From NCBI GenBank assembly GCA_031274415.1, contig JAISQD010000128.1, forward strand, positions 1 through 35,343: a DNA stretch of 35,343 bases, written 5' to 3'. Made by a program: the position numbers and the translations under genes. Of this stretch, positions 1 to 6,284 are shown one piece after another. A model generated the notes under the pieces. It saw nothing but the letters and a program-made list of their open reading frames with translations, did not search any database and was not told the origin of the DNA. The DNA comes from Tannerellaceae bacterium (GTDB lineage Bacteria; Bacteroidota; Bacteroidia; Bacteroidales; Tannerellaceae). The first letter of the stretch is position 1. Each line of letters starts with the position of its first letter.

Positions 1-121
1 TATGACGGGCGACAGAAATGAAGCCTTTAATTACAGGGTGAACATATTTGTAATGCTTTTTCCCCTTTTTGATAGTCCAGCCTTCGGCTTCTATCAACTT
101 GTAAAATTCCGAATACTTCAT
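1..121 (-). CDS. hicA: HicA-family mRNA interferase toxin, 3' end cut by window edge
   Basis: The first 40 codons are visible, starting at the ATG at 121 and running off the window. The protein begins MKYSEFYKLIEAEGWTIKKG, followed by KKHYKYVHP and a GFISVARH segment. This matches the small double-stranded-RNA-binding fold of HicA toxins: an N-terminal helix ending in GW, then a basic G-x-x-H segment that carries the catalytic histidine (about residue 23 here), then a strand with VxRH. HicA cleaves mRNA and is normally neutralised by HicB encoded just downstream, which would lie outside the window to the left. A Bacteroides-type promoter and an inverted repeat lie directly upstream. Homology is judged by eye and the C-terminal half is not seen. 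Confidence 0.7.
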   Translation of the reverse strand, partial: MKYSEFYKLIEAEGWTIKKGKKHYKYVHPVIKGFISVARH

Positions 122-155
122 GATATAAAAGATCTCTTTGTTTAATTGAACAATG

Positions 156-186
156 CAAATGTAACCTATTTGTTTTAATCCACAAA
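156..186 (-). promoter_or_regulatory. Promoter of hicA
   Basis: Reading the minus strand, TTTG (186-183) is followed after 19 bp by TACATTTG (163-156). This is a full match to the Bacteroides consensus TTTG / 19-21 bp / TAnnTTTG. It lies about 35 bp upstream of the hicA start codon at 121. Confidence 0.65.
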
Positions 187-211
187 ATATTTTTGAAACA
201 AATTTGTTACA
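160..211. promoter_or_regulatory. Inverted repeat over the hicA promoter (candidate HicB operator)
   Basis: The arms at 160-175 (TGTAACCTATTTGTTT) and 196-211 (reverse complement TGTAACAAATTTGTTT) match at 14 of 16 positions, with a 20-bp centre. The repeat covers the -33 and part of the -7 box of the hicA promoter. HicB antitoxins autoregulate by binding palindromes at their own promoter, so an operator role is the simplest reading. That role is inferred. Confidence 0.5.
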
Positions 212-273
212 CCATGTGTTAAAAAACAAATGAGCATGAGTGAAGCGAATACCGCCCTGTGTCGTTTCTTTGT

Positions 274-303
274 CCACTTTCTTTTCGACTGAAAAGAAAG
301 TGG
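274..303. repeat. Perfect 13-bp hairpin, intergenic
   Basis: CCACTTTCTTTTC (274-286) and GAAAAGAAAGTGG (291-303) form a perfect 13-bp stem around a GACT tetraloop. No U-tract follows on either strand (GCGCGGGC follows on plus), so it is not a standard intrinsic terminator. It could stabilise the 3' end of the minus-strand transcript from the gene at 388, or be a dispersed intergenic element. Confidence 0.6.
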
Positions 304-387
304 CGCGGGCAAGGAGAGGCTATCTACCCCTCCCGCCCTTACATTGACTCCGTCACAATAGAAAAGCGCTCTATAGGCTTTTTTCCA

Positions 388-744
388 TTACCTGCCCTCC
401 TGTATCTGTAAGTTAGAGAAGACAAAGCATATCGGGAAAAATGTGGTTTCTTCGTCTTCGCCGGTTTCAGTTCCAACTTGTAACTGGATGGCCGGTTTCA
501 GTTCTTTGGGCTTCGCCCAGAGAAGTAGCGCCGTTTCGCCTCTTTTCACCCGTTTGCCTTCTCTATTCCACTGTTTGAGTGTCTTTAGCTCCGTATGTCC
601 TTGCTGTGCATAAATCGCTTTTAAGCCTTCGTTTACACTATCAATAGCGCCTTCTTTTTTGAGTACGGACAAACCTTTACTAATTTCTTTTAGATATGCT
701 CTTTTTTCCTGAATGGAAGTAGCTTTTTTTTCTGTTGTTTTCAT
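388..744 (-). CDS. ArdC-like single-stranded-DNA-binding domain protein, small stand-alone form
   Basis: A protein of 118 aa from the ATG at 744 (MKTTEKKATS). The frame stays open upstream to 795, but 744 gives a normal start behind an AT-rich leader like that of the gene upstream. The centre reads AIYAQQGHTELKTLKQWNREG followed by KRVKRGETALLLW. This resembles the N-terminal ArdC-like domain of anti-restriction and plasmid proteins, where a ‘tx.QW...G..VkkGeka’ pattern recurs. There is no room for the C-terminal zincin metallopeptidase domain of full ArdC. Proteins like this occur on conjugative and phage-like elements of Bacteroidales. It lies downstream of the gene at 826, separated by a hairpin. 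ssDNA binding is inferred from the motif only. Confidence 0.5.
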   Translation of the reverse strand: MKTTEKKATSIQEKRAYLKEISKGLSVLKKEGAIDSVNEGLKAIYAQQGHTELKTLKQWNREGKRVKRGETALLLWAKPKELKPAIQLQVGTETGEDEETTFFPICFVFSNLQIQEGR

Positions 745-755
745 ATCTTTGCTGT

Positions 756-779
756 ACGTTAAAAAATAAATTGTTAAAT
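756..779 (-). promoter_or_regulatory. AT-rich leader shared with the next gene upstream
   Basis: On the minus strand the leader reads AACAATTTATTTTTTAACGT, ending 11 bases before the start at 744. The gene at 826 has AACAATTTAATTTTTTAACGT directly before its ATG (1201-1221). The two differ by a single indel. Such A/U-rich leaders replace Shine-Dalgarno sites in Bacteroidetes, but near-identity between two genes points to duplication or a common regulatory role. Confidence 0.5.
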
Positions 780-788
780 CAGTTTTTA

Positions 789-816
789 GCCCCAACAGGA
801 TGCAGCCTGCCGGGGC
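789..816 (-). other. Intercistronic RNA hairpin between the genes at 826 and 388
   Basis: On the minus-strand RNA, GCCCCGGCAGG and CCUGUUGGGGC pair over all 11 positions with two G-U pairs around a 6-nt loop. On the plus strand the same positions give two A-C mismatches, so the structure fits the minus transcript better. A run of eight T at 817-824 lies on the plus side, upstream of the hairpin in the direction of these genes. It is therefore more likely a processing or stability element or attenuator than a terminator for the minus genes. Confidence 0.5.
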
Positions 817-825
817 TTTTTTTTC

Positions 826-1200
826 TTATGCAAGCGTATTAAACATCTGCGCTTCTATCTCTTCTATCGCTTCTGAGAATTCAGTCTTCCAGAACTCAAT
901 CAGTCGGCGGATGGACTTGGGGGATGAGCTTTTAAACTCTTCGCCGTCGGCATCCGTTACATAGATGGATGCATTTTCCGAATCATGCGAAATCGCGAAC
1001 TTCTCTAAGCGTTTGCGCTTCTCGTTCAGTTCATCATGCTTACATTTGAGAAGATGGAGCGTTACGGCTCTGTTCTTCAGTTCCTCGATGGTGGGGGCTT
1101 TCATTTCTGCCGTTTCCGGCATTACGACTGTCAATGTCGTTTTCACTTCTTGCGTTTCCGCTTTTGCTGCCGCATGGGCTGCGCTTGTTACTTTTGTCAT
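826..1200 (-). CDS. Conserved mobile-element protein of unknown function, 124 aa
   Basis: The first 35 residues are rich in Ala, Thr and Glu (MTKVTSAAHAAAKAETQE) and look disordered. Residues 38-70 form a charged helix-rich stretch (ELNEKRKRLEKF). After it comes a short beta-like segment ASIYVTDADGEEF and a final amphipathic helix (KSIRRLIEFWKTEFSEAIEEIEAQMF). No catalytic motif or named family was recognised. It has its own promoter (1257-1288) and leader, and is followed by the ArdC-like gene, so the two probably form one accessory transcription unit separate from the terminase operon. The start at 1200 follows the leader directly. Confidence 0.55.
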   Translation of the reverse strand: MTKVTSAAHAAAKAETQEVKTTLTVVMPETAEMKAPTIEELKNRAVTLHLLKCKHDELNEKRKRLEKFAISHDSENASIYVTDADGEEFKSSSPKSIRRLIEFWKTEFSEAIEEIEAQMFNTLA

Positions 1201-1256
1201 ACGTTAAAAAATTAAATTGTTACTATTTAGGGAATTGCAGTCCCTTTTATTTGATA

Positions 1257-1288
1257 TAAAGATAAGCATTAATAACAACCTGTACAAT
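1257..1288 (-). promoter_or_regulatory. Promoter of the 826-388 gene pair
   Basis: On the minus strand ATTG (1288-1285), 20 bp, then TATCTTTA (1264-1257). This is one mismatch per box from TTTG / TAnnTTTG. Box sequence and spacing are nearly the same as in the late promoter at 9442-9473. Confidence 0.5.
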
Positions 1289-1750
1289 AGGTAATTAATG
1301 CACAATTCGCTTCAAATATACACCCTCGATAAAGACTGTCCGCAGGATAGATATACAGAGCCAAAGAGGGAAGAAAAAAAAAATTCTCTGTTTGAAATCA
1401 ATTTTCAGAAAATAGTGAGTTAGACAGTTCGTATTCAATCTATTACCTTGAATAACGATCAATAAAAGTTATCTTTTCCTAAATTTTTCCGGCTTTCAAT
1501 TTGGAAAGGCGTTCTTTTAGAGTGTTTTACGAAGCTGGAAGGATGCAATCCTTCAGGCTTTCCCTTTAAGCCCCCAGCCGCGCCCTGCACTCTGGAATCT
1601 CATTACCTTTTTCGATTTCGTGTTATATGATAGCGCCGTTTGCTTGTCTATTTTAGACGTGCAGGCAAAATCCAGCCCGGCCGGGCGGTAAAACACTGTC
1701 CCATCCGATTCAGATTACCGCGAGGTAATTCCCCTATTTACAATTGATTG
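1289..1750. other. Non-coding stretch downstream of the large terminase
   Basis: No convincing gene on either strand. It holds a run of ten A (1374-1383), a perfect 12-bp palindrome GCCCGGCCGGGC (1675-1686), and a small hairpin GATTACC-GCGA-GGTAATT (1713-1730) just past the terminase stop codon. The hairpin lacks a U-tract and is a weak terminator candidate at best. This is a natural place for a module boundary. Confidence 0.5.
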
Positions 1751-3391
1751 CTATCCAAAGGAGCTGGTAACGAACCCGACAGAGGCGAACTGCGGGAACT
1801 TGACCATACCAATATACAGGGTGTCAAAGGCATCCGTTCCATCTGTGCGGTATTCAAGTTTGTCTTCTTCCGTCTCGGCCAGCTTCTCACCCGATTTGTC
1901 TTTCTTGAATCCCTCCATGCCGGTACGCGTGCCGGTCTGTTCCATTGCCAGGAGCAGTTCTTCATTGTTCTCCCGGTTGAACATGGGAATGAGGCCACTC
2001 TTCCCCATGAATCCCTCCGATAGCAGAAGCCATTTCTCAATGTGTTTCATCGGATTACCTACATAGACAGGAATGACAGACCAGCCGTGTTTCTCAAACT
2101 CTTCACAGACTACCGAGCGGAAGTCATCTTCATTGACCGCGTAATTACTCCCCAGGGCGGTCGTGTCGTAATAATAGACCACCGTCTTATTGCGCTGGTG
2201 GCGGTAATACTTGCAGAAATCCTGCACACACTCGCGTATCTTCCGCTCATACTTGACGAAAAACGATTTAAGCACCCGCAACGTACGCCCGTGCTGCTGT
2301 CCGTCTACGATCCAGTTGATGTTGGCATTGTAGTCCATCGCGATACATACGGGCTGATCCCGGTCTATATCGTCATCCTGCAGACAGCTGTCATCCTTAA
2401 CCTTGTCGAACATATATTCGAGGCTGTCGAGATAGCTGTTGTTATTCGCCGTGTAGTAGTGAAGGGCTTCCCGCATATTGTTATAGAATCCATCCTTCAA
2501 AATACCAACCTTCCGGCATAGGATAGAGGTCTGGAAGACCAGAGGGGGGAGGTCCCGCTTCATCTGTTTGATATAGTTTTCTCCCAGCACCAGCAGATTC
2601 TCAATAGATGAGAACTCCTTATAATACACCGCTATCGAACGAAAGGCAGCGAGGTCTTTATACAGTTTACGCAAACGGGATTGCAGGTAAGCCGGCGGCG
2701 TTTCTCCTTGGGCATTCAGTTGCTTCACCCTGTCTTTTATTTTCCATATCTCGAATATGATGCCCTGAATGGTCGCAATCAGTTCGGGATCGCACTCCTT
2801 TTCGTATTTCAGGAACCAGGAACCCTTCTTGGTCGTTGGCATATCGGAGATAAAGAGCATACTGTGGTGATAGCTCCTGTTTCCGAAATGCCCTTTGAAT
2901 CCCCCATTTGCCGGGAATGTTTCATTCTTCAGTTTTTCATAATCAATAAATTTAGCTTCATCACCGATAATGTAATCAAGCGTCATGGAGTTGGACGTTC
3001 CCGGGCGATCCTGTGAGATGAAATAGGCAATAGAGCCGTTGTACATACTGATTACATGCTCGTATTCAACAGGATCAATGTAAGGCTTCGGGAAGCCAGC
3101 CGTTGCGGGCGGCTTACGGCCAATATAGAAATGTACATCTCGTTTATACCCCCAGGATTCCAGGGCGGTCAGCGTTCCGGGCAGGGTATTGGTCAGCCCC
3201 CGTTTATAGCTTGAAAAAACAAAGGCGCCCGAACTGCGGGGCATACGCTGGAAGTTGCGCAGGAAAAAGGGAGCGGCTATGCCGTGCGATTTACCCAGGC
3301 GCCTGCCGCCGGCGATTACGGTGGTATGGGCGCCGGTGAACATGATCTCCTGCTGGGGAGGGTTGAAATAGATACGCGGACGGTCGCTCAT
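1751..3391 (-). CDS. terL: Phage terminase large subunit (ATPase and nuclease)
   Basis: The protein has 546 aa, normal for a large terminase. The N-terminal ATPase has a Walker A-type motif AGGRRLGKS (residues 27-35, K34) and a Walker B LDYIIGDEA with D144 and E145. The C-terminal RNase H-like nuclease shows the expected spaced acidic residues: AMDYN (D353), YYYDTT (D409) and RTDGTDAFDTL (D520, D523). The enzyme pumps phage DNA into the prohead and cuts it. Its ATG overlaps the stop codon of the preceding small-terminase candidate by 4 bp (ATGA at 3388-3391). It is the last gene of the late operon. The usual next partner, a portal gene, is not found to the left within the window. The frame is intact and all motifs are present, so it may be functional. 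Confidence 0.93.
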   Translation of the reverse strand: MSDRPRIYFNPPQQEIMFTGAHTTVIAGGRRLGKSHGIAAPFFLRNFQRMPRSSGAFVFSSYKRGLTNTLPGTLTALESWGYKRDVHFYIGRKPPATAGFPKPYIDPVEYEHVISMYNGSIAYFISQDRPGTSNSMTLDYIIGDEAKFIDYEKLKNETFPANGGFKGHFGNRSYHHSMLFISDMPTTKKGSWFLKYEKECDPELIATIQGIIFEIWKIKDRVKQLNAQGETPPAYLQSRLRKLYKDLAAFRSIAVYYKEFSSIENLLVLGENYIKQMKRDLPPLVFQTSILCRKVGILKDGFYNNMREALHYYTANNNSYLDSLEYMFDKVKDDSCLQDDDIDRDQPVCIAMDYNANINWIVDGQQHGRTLRVLKSFFVKYERKIRECVQDFCKYYRHQRNKTVVYYYDTTALGSNYAVNEDDFRSVVCEEFEKHGWSVIPVYVGNPMKHIEKWLLLSEGFMGKSGLIPMFNRENNEELLLAMEQTGTRTGMEGFKKDKSGEKLAETEEDKLEYRTDGTDAFDTLYIGMVKFPQFASVGFVTSSFG

Positions 3392-4002
3392 ACTTCATCC
3401 AGTTTGATCGGTGCATTAAAAATGGACTCTTCATCCATATCTACTTCCTCAAAGTTAATGTCTTCAATTATATCCTGCGCATACTTAGCCTTCATTCCTT
3501 CAATTTTCTCCCTGATATTGGCTATCGGCTTGATGCCAATCACGGTAGGATCGGAGGTCGGCTCAAAGGGCTGGATGATGATTTCATCCCACGGAATGCG
3601 TAGGGCGTCTTCCTTATCAAGTTGGTTGTACTTGGCATATTTGTCGGCGGCTGCCACCATTGCCTTGGGATCCTTTTTTCGCTCTGCCAGGTCGTAGGCT
3701 TTTTCGACCATGGCGATAAACCGGAACCGGTGGAAGGCTTTGGACGTTTCGGTCATATCGCCCAGCAGCAGTTTGATAATCTGAATATCTTCGTATGCCT
3801 CGGATTTCTTGATACCGAAGGTCATCAGGTGATCCCGTATTTCCGCGTCTTTCTTGCGGGGGTATTCCAGCCAGAGCGTATAGGCGGAACGAATCCGGAG
3901 GATGCGTTTGACGAGCATCTCCGCGAGTTCTTTCCGGCGTAGGGTATCCACATCATCGAACAGGTGAAGGCGGCATACCTCAAGTGTGTTGGGCTTGGAC
4001 AT
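3388..4002 (-). CDS. Small-terminase-type or packaging-associated protein
   Basis: A 204-aa protein directly upstream of terL with a 4-bp stop/start overlap, the classical place of the small subunit. The sequence is mostly helical. Residues 40-75 (SAYTLWLEYPRKKDAEIRDH then FGIKKSEAYEDIQIIKLL) resemble a helix-turn-helix as in phage small terminases, which bind the packaging site. The last 60 residues are acidic (DINFEEVDMDEES) and would suit contact with the large subunit. The gene upstream at 4005 also carries an HTH-like segment and competes for the role, so this may be the second member of a two-protein recognition complex. No motif is decisive. Confidence 0.55.
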   Translation of the reverse strand: MSKPNTLEVCRLHLFDDVDTLRRKELAEMLVKRILRIRSAYTLWLEYPRKKDAEIRDHLMTFGIKKSEAYEDIQIIKLLLGDMTETSKAFHRFRFIAMVEKAYDLAERKKDPKAMVAAADKYAKYNQLDKEDALRIPWDEIIIQPFEPTSDPTVIGIKPIANIREKIEGMKAKYAQDIIEDINFEEVDMDEESIFNAPIKLDEV

Positions 4003-4004
4003 GG

Positions 4005-4271
4005 CTACAATTCGTGTTGAGATTGTTCCACCAGGTAATCTGACGTCCGTTCGACGGCGAGCGGCGATCCGGCTTTGGCCAACTCGACCTCCTGCCGCCG
4101 GATGGCGAGCGTCGTTTCAGCCTTTCCCTGATAGTATGCAATGGAAATGGCGGATGATCGATCGGCTATTTTTCCTCTTAAAGAGTCAACATCGACGCCC
4201 ATCAGGACGGCTATGTCCGGGATGGACATCAGGCAGGCGGCATATTCCTTTATTTTTTCAGCATCGGTCAT
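4005..4271 (-). CDS. Small HTH-type packaging protein (alternative small terminase)
   Basis: An 88-aa protein. Residues 15-35 (MSIPDIAVLMGVDVDSLRGK) read as a helix-turn-helix, followed by YYQGKAETTLAIRRQEVELAKAGSPLAVE, a pattern typical of phage small-terminase HTH domains. It begins within the stop codon of the gene upstream (ATGA at 4268-4271) and ends 2 bp before the next gene, so translation is probably coupled. DNA recognition at the packaging site is inferred from the HTH and the position next to terL. Confidence 0.55.
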   Translation of the reverse strand: MTDAEKIKEYAACLMSIPDIAVLMGVDVDSLRGKIADRSSAISIAYYQGKAETTLAIRRQEVELAKAGSPLAVERTSDYLVEQSQHEL

Positions 4272-4747
4272 AAGAGAACCCCCGTTCTAATCATGGCGTT
4301 AATTTCAGACAAAAAGGCGTCATAACAAGCCCGTTCGGTAGTGATTATCGTTGCTTCGCGACGGTTCCCGCGGGTTTGGTTTTGGCTGGTACAAATGGAT
4401 ATCCTGGGATTGGCGTCGAAGAGGATAACCTTCCCGTGGTTATTCGTCAGATAGACTTCATCAAATACATTCCTGGCGAAGGGAAGCAGCTTGGATACTT
4501 TGGCGGCAGCTTTCATATCCAACAGCAGGATGATGCCGTTTATAGGGAATTCCTGCCTGAAGCGATACATTTTCCGTATAAATTCTTCAGAAATCGAAAT
4601 GGAGGTAACATACAGGCATTTGCAGCGATATTTTATTTGATGAAGCAACACCTCTATCACATCGAACAGTTGAAACTTATCCGTATAAAAAGCCTGTACC
4701 GGGAGTTCCGATACAGGCTTTATCCGTGTCAAAGCGTCCTTATGCAT
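4268..4747 (-). CDS. Phospholipase D-like (HKD-motif) protein in the packaging module
   Basis: From the ATG at 4747 (MHKDALTRIK) the protein has 159 aa. That start gives an 8-bp overlap with the gene before it; a start at 4771 is also possible. Residues 104-111 read HGKVILFD, an exact H-x-K-x4-D motif of the PLD superfamily. It is followed by CTSQNQTRGNRRE with S121, N123 and E131, matching the S-x-N...E segment that follows the HKD motif in PLD enzymes. Only one HKD motif is present, as in Nuc-type endonucleases that work as dimers. No signal peptide is seen. The place between a structural protein and the terminase suggests a DNA role, perhaps nicking or end processing, but the substrate cannot be read from sequence. 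Confidence 0.55.
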   Translation of the reverse strand: MHKDALTRIKPVSELPVQAFYTDKFQLFDVIEVLLHQIKYRCKCLYVTSISISEEFIRKMYRFRQEFPINGIILLLDMKAAAKVSKLLPFARNVFDEVYLTNNHGKVILFDANPRISICTSQNQTRGNRREATIITTERACYDAFLSEINAMIRTGVLL

Positions 4748-5555
4748 GACATCCCAGTACAATGAGTTCATTCAACTGCTCTTCGGAGATGCCGGCATTG
4801 GACTTGATGATCAAATCCAGGCGCGTTTGTACCTTGGCCAGCAAAGCTTCGTACTTGGCCTGATCATCCCCAGCCTTGAGTTCTGCCAGCTTTGCCTTGT
4901 TGTCGCTAATATACTTACGCGCCGCGTTTATTTCTTTTGAGGTAGGAGCCGCCGGCGAATCCTGTGAAGGTGCTGCCGGAGGTGTTGCCGGAAGCGCTGC
5001 CGGAGGTGTTGCCGGAGATGCTGAAGGCGGCACTACCGGAGGCGCTACCGGAATAACATACGCATCATAGGCGTCCCAGTTCTCCCGGAGTTTTTTATCC
5101 AGCGCAACCAACTCCTTCAGGAACTCATACCGGTCGCAAGCCTTGGCGTTGTTCAGCAGTTTCAACTGCTCGTGCAGCTTGCGCATCTGGGGGTAAATGT
5201 TTTGATTTTCCAGAAATTTTGCTTTGATTTCGTCCGGAAGACTACCGTGATCCGGGCGCTTGCCTTGCAATTCCTCCTGTTCCTTTTTTTCTTCCCGAAG
5301 GAAGGTTTCCTTCACAACGACGGCTGCCGCCGCTTCCAGTTTTTTTGTCTCCGCAATCGCTTCATCCTGTACACGGAAGTTGTATATTTTCTGAAGCTCA
5401 TACTTCAGTTTCGCTACATTCCGGCTCCGGATAAGATTCTGATGCAGGATACGGTTGCGATTCACTTGAAGTAACACCAGTGCAGCGGCATCGACGTCCA
5501 CTTTTTCGTCCAGAGTATCAAGTATTGTTTTAATTTTTGAAGTTAAATTTTCCAT
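4740..5555 (-). CDS. Helical protein with Pro/Ala-rich linker, probable virion or packaging protein
   Basis: A protein of 271 aa from the ATG at 5555 (MENLTSKIKT); the frame stays open to 5597, but this start follows a normal AT-rich leader. Residues 1-170 are helical and charged, with coiled-coil-like segments (KKLEAAAAVVVKETFLREEK, then KEQEELQ). Residues 170-205 are a flexible linker of short P-P-A/A-T-P repeats, encoded by 12-bp DNA repeats. Residues 210-271 form a second helical domain (ISDNKAKLAELKAGDDQAKY) followed by an LDLIIKSNAGISEEQL helix. Two helical domains joined by a linker would suit a tether, but no family was recognised. It comes after a terminator-like hairpin that separates it from the capsid genes. 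Confidence 0.55.
   Translation of the reverse strand: MENLTSKIKTILDTLDEKVDVDAAALVLLQVNRNRILHQNLIRSRNVAKLKYELQKIYNFRVQDEAIAETKKLEAAAAVVVKETFLREEKKEQEELQGKRPDHGSLPDEIKAKFLENQNIYPQMRKLHEQLKLLNNAKACDRYEFLKELVALDKKLRENWDAYDAYVIPVAPPVVPPSASPATPPAALPATPPAAPSQDSPAAPTSKEINAARKYISDNKAKLAELKAGDDQAKYEALLAKVQTRLDLIIKSNAGISEEQLNELIVLGCHA
4969..5052. repeat. Seven 12-bp repeats coding a Pro/Ala linker
   Basis: Seven consecutive 12-bp units of the form GGTGTTGCCGGA (4969, 4981, 4993, 5005, 5017, 5029, 5041). Units 2 and 4 are identical and unit 5 is the most diverged. In the gene's reading direction each encodes a Pro/Ala/Thr/Ser tetrapeptide, so copy number could change without a frameshift. Confidence 0.75.
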
Positions 5556-5604
5556 TTCTCTATTTATTAGTTTAAAACGAAGGTAATTACGTCTCAAAAT
5601 GCGA

Positions 5605-5646
5605 TAAAAGACAAAAGGAGCCTACCCTTTGACAGAGCAGACTCCT
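5605..5646 (-). terminator. Terminator-like hairpin between the capsid unit and the packaging unit
   Basis: On the minus RNA AGGAG-U-CUGC pairs with GUAG-G-CUCCU (5642-5646/5637-5640 with 5622-5625/5616-5620), followed by UUUUGUCUUUU. It lies after the stop of the structural gene at 5672. It would uncouple high capsid-gene expression from the packaging genes. Confidence 0.5.
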
Positions 5647-5671
5647 GATACAACCTATACAAACAGAATAA

Positions 5672-6265
5672 TTATGTACTACCGCCGCCACCTTCGTCAG
5701 GCGCATTAATATCGCCATCGACCGTTTCAATGATACCCGTATAAAAAGGCGCGGGGCAAATATCCGTAACCGTTATTTCAAGGGTAGTGCCCATCTCGTC
5801 GGTAGCGGAGGCACCCAGTGCCTGTGAGGGATTTGTTTCCGTCTGATACATATCGTTTCCAATGACCCGGTATTTGCCGGGCTTGGTCTGAATAATATAG
5901 ACATAGTCGTCATTATTCGCCAGGCGGCAAAAGGCTGTCGCATCTTCTTCCACACCTGGATGAACGAAGGTCGCGCTATTGACGAATGTTTTAGACGGTT
6001 TGGTTCCCTGACTGGCAGAAGTAACCGGTGACCTCTCGACGAGGACTTTTATTTTCTGCCATTTTTTATTTTCCGCCAATACGAAAGCGCCGGTGAAAAC
6101 TACCAGTTCTTTCATGTTCGTTGTGATGGTCTCCGGTAGTGTCGGCCAACCGACGATATCTCGTTTGGGAATAGCGAACACATGTGTGCGGATACCGGGA
6201 GGGTTCATTTTTCCCTCGCACCATTCCAATGACTGCGGGCTTAGCCCGATACATACTTCTGACAT
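5672..6265 (-). CDS. Candidate virion structural protein following the capsid gene
   Basis: A 197-aa protein starting 19 bp after the capsid gene in the same direction. The composition is beta-rich with few charged helices: THVFAIPKRDIVGWPTLPET, then KELVVFTGAFVLAENKKWQKI, and a final domain ending in GTTLEITVTDICPAPFYTG. The last 10 residues are a Gly-rich acidic tail (DEGGGGST). Placement and composition suit a head decoration or cement protein, or a tail-tube protein. There are no transmembrane segments and no enzymatic motifs. Only the structural role is suggested, by context. Confidence 0.45.
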   Translation of the reverse strand: MSEVCIGLSPQSLEWCEGKMNPPGIRTHVFAIPKRDIVGWPTLPETITTNMKELVVFTGAFVLAENKKWQKIKVLVERSPVTSASQGTKPSKTFVNSATFVHPGVEEDATAFCRLANNDDYVYIIQTKPGKYRVIGNDMYQTETNPSQALGASATDEMGTTLEITVTDICPAPFYTGIIETVDGDINAPDEGGGGST

Positions 6266-6284
6266 AATCGTATTTTATTTGAGC

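Noticed and set aside
789-824. Plus-strand intrinsic terminator (GC stem followed by eight T)
   Set aside because: No plus-strand gene precedes it, and the stem has two mismatches on the plus strand but pairs fully on the minus strand. Listed as a minus-strand hairpin instead.
1713-1730. Terminator after terL
   Set aside because: A 7-bp stem with one G-T pair and no U-tract on the minus strand. Too weak to call.
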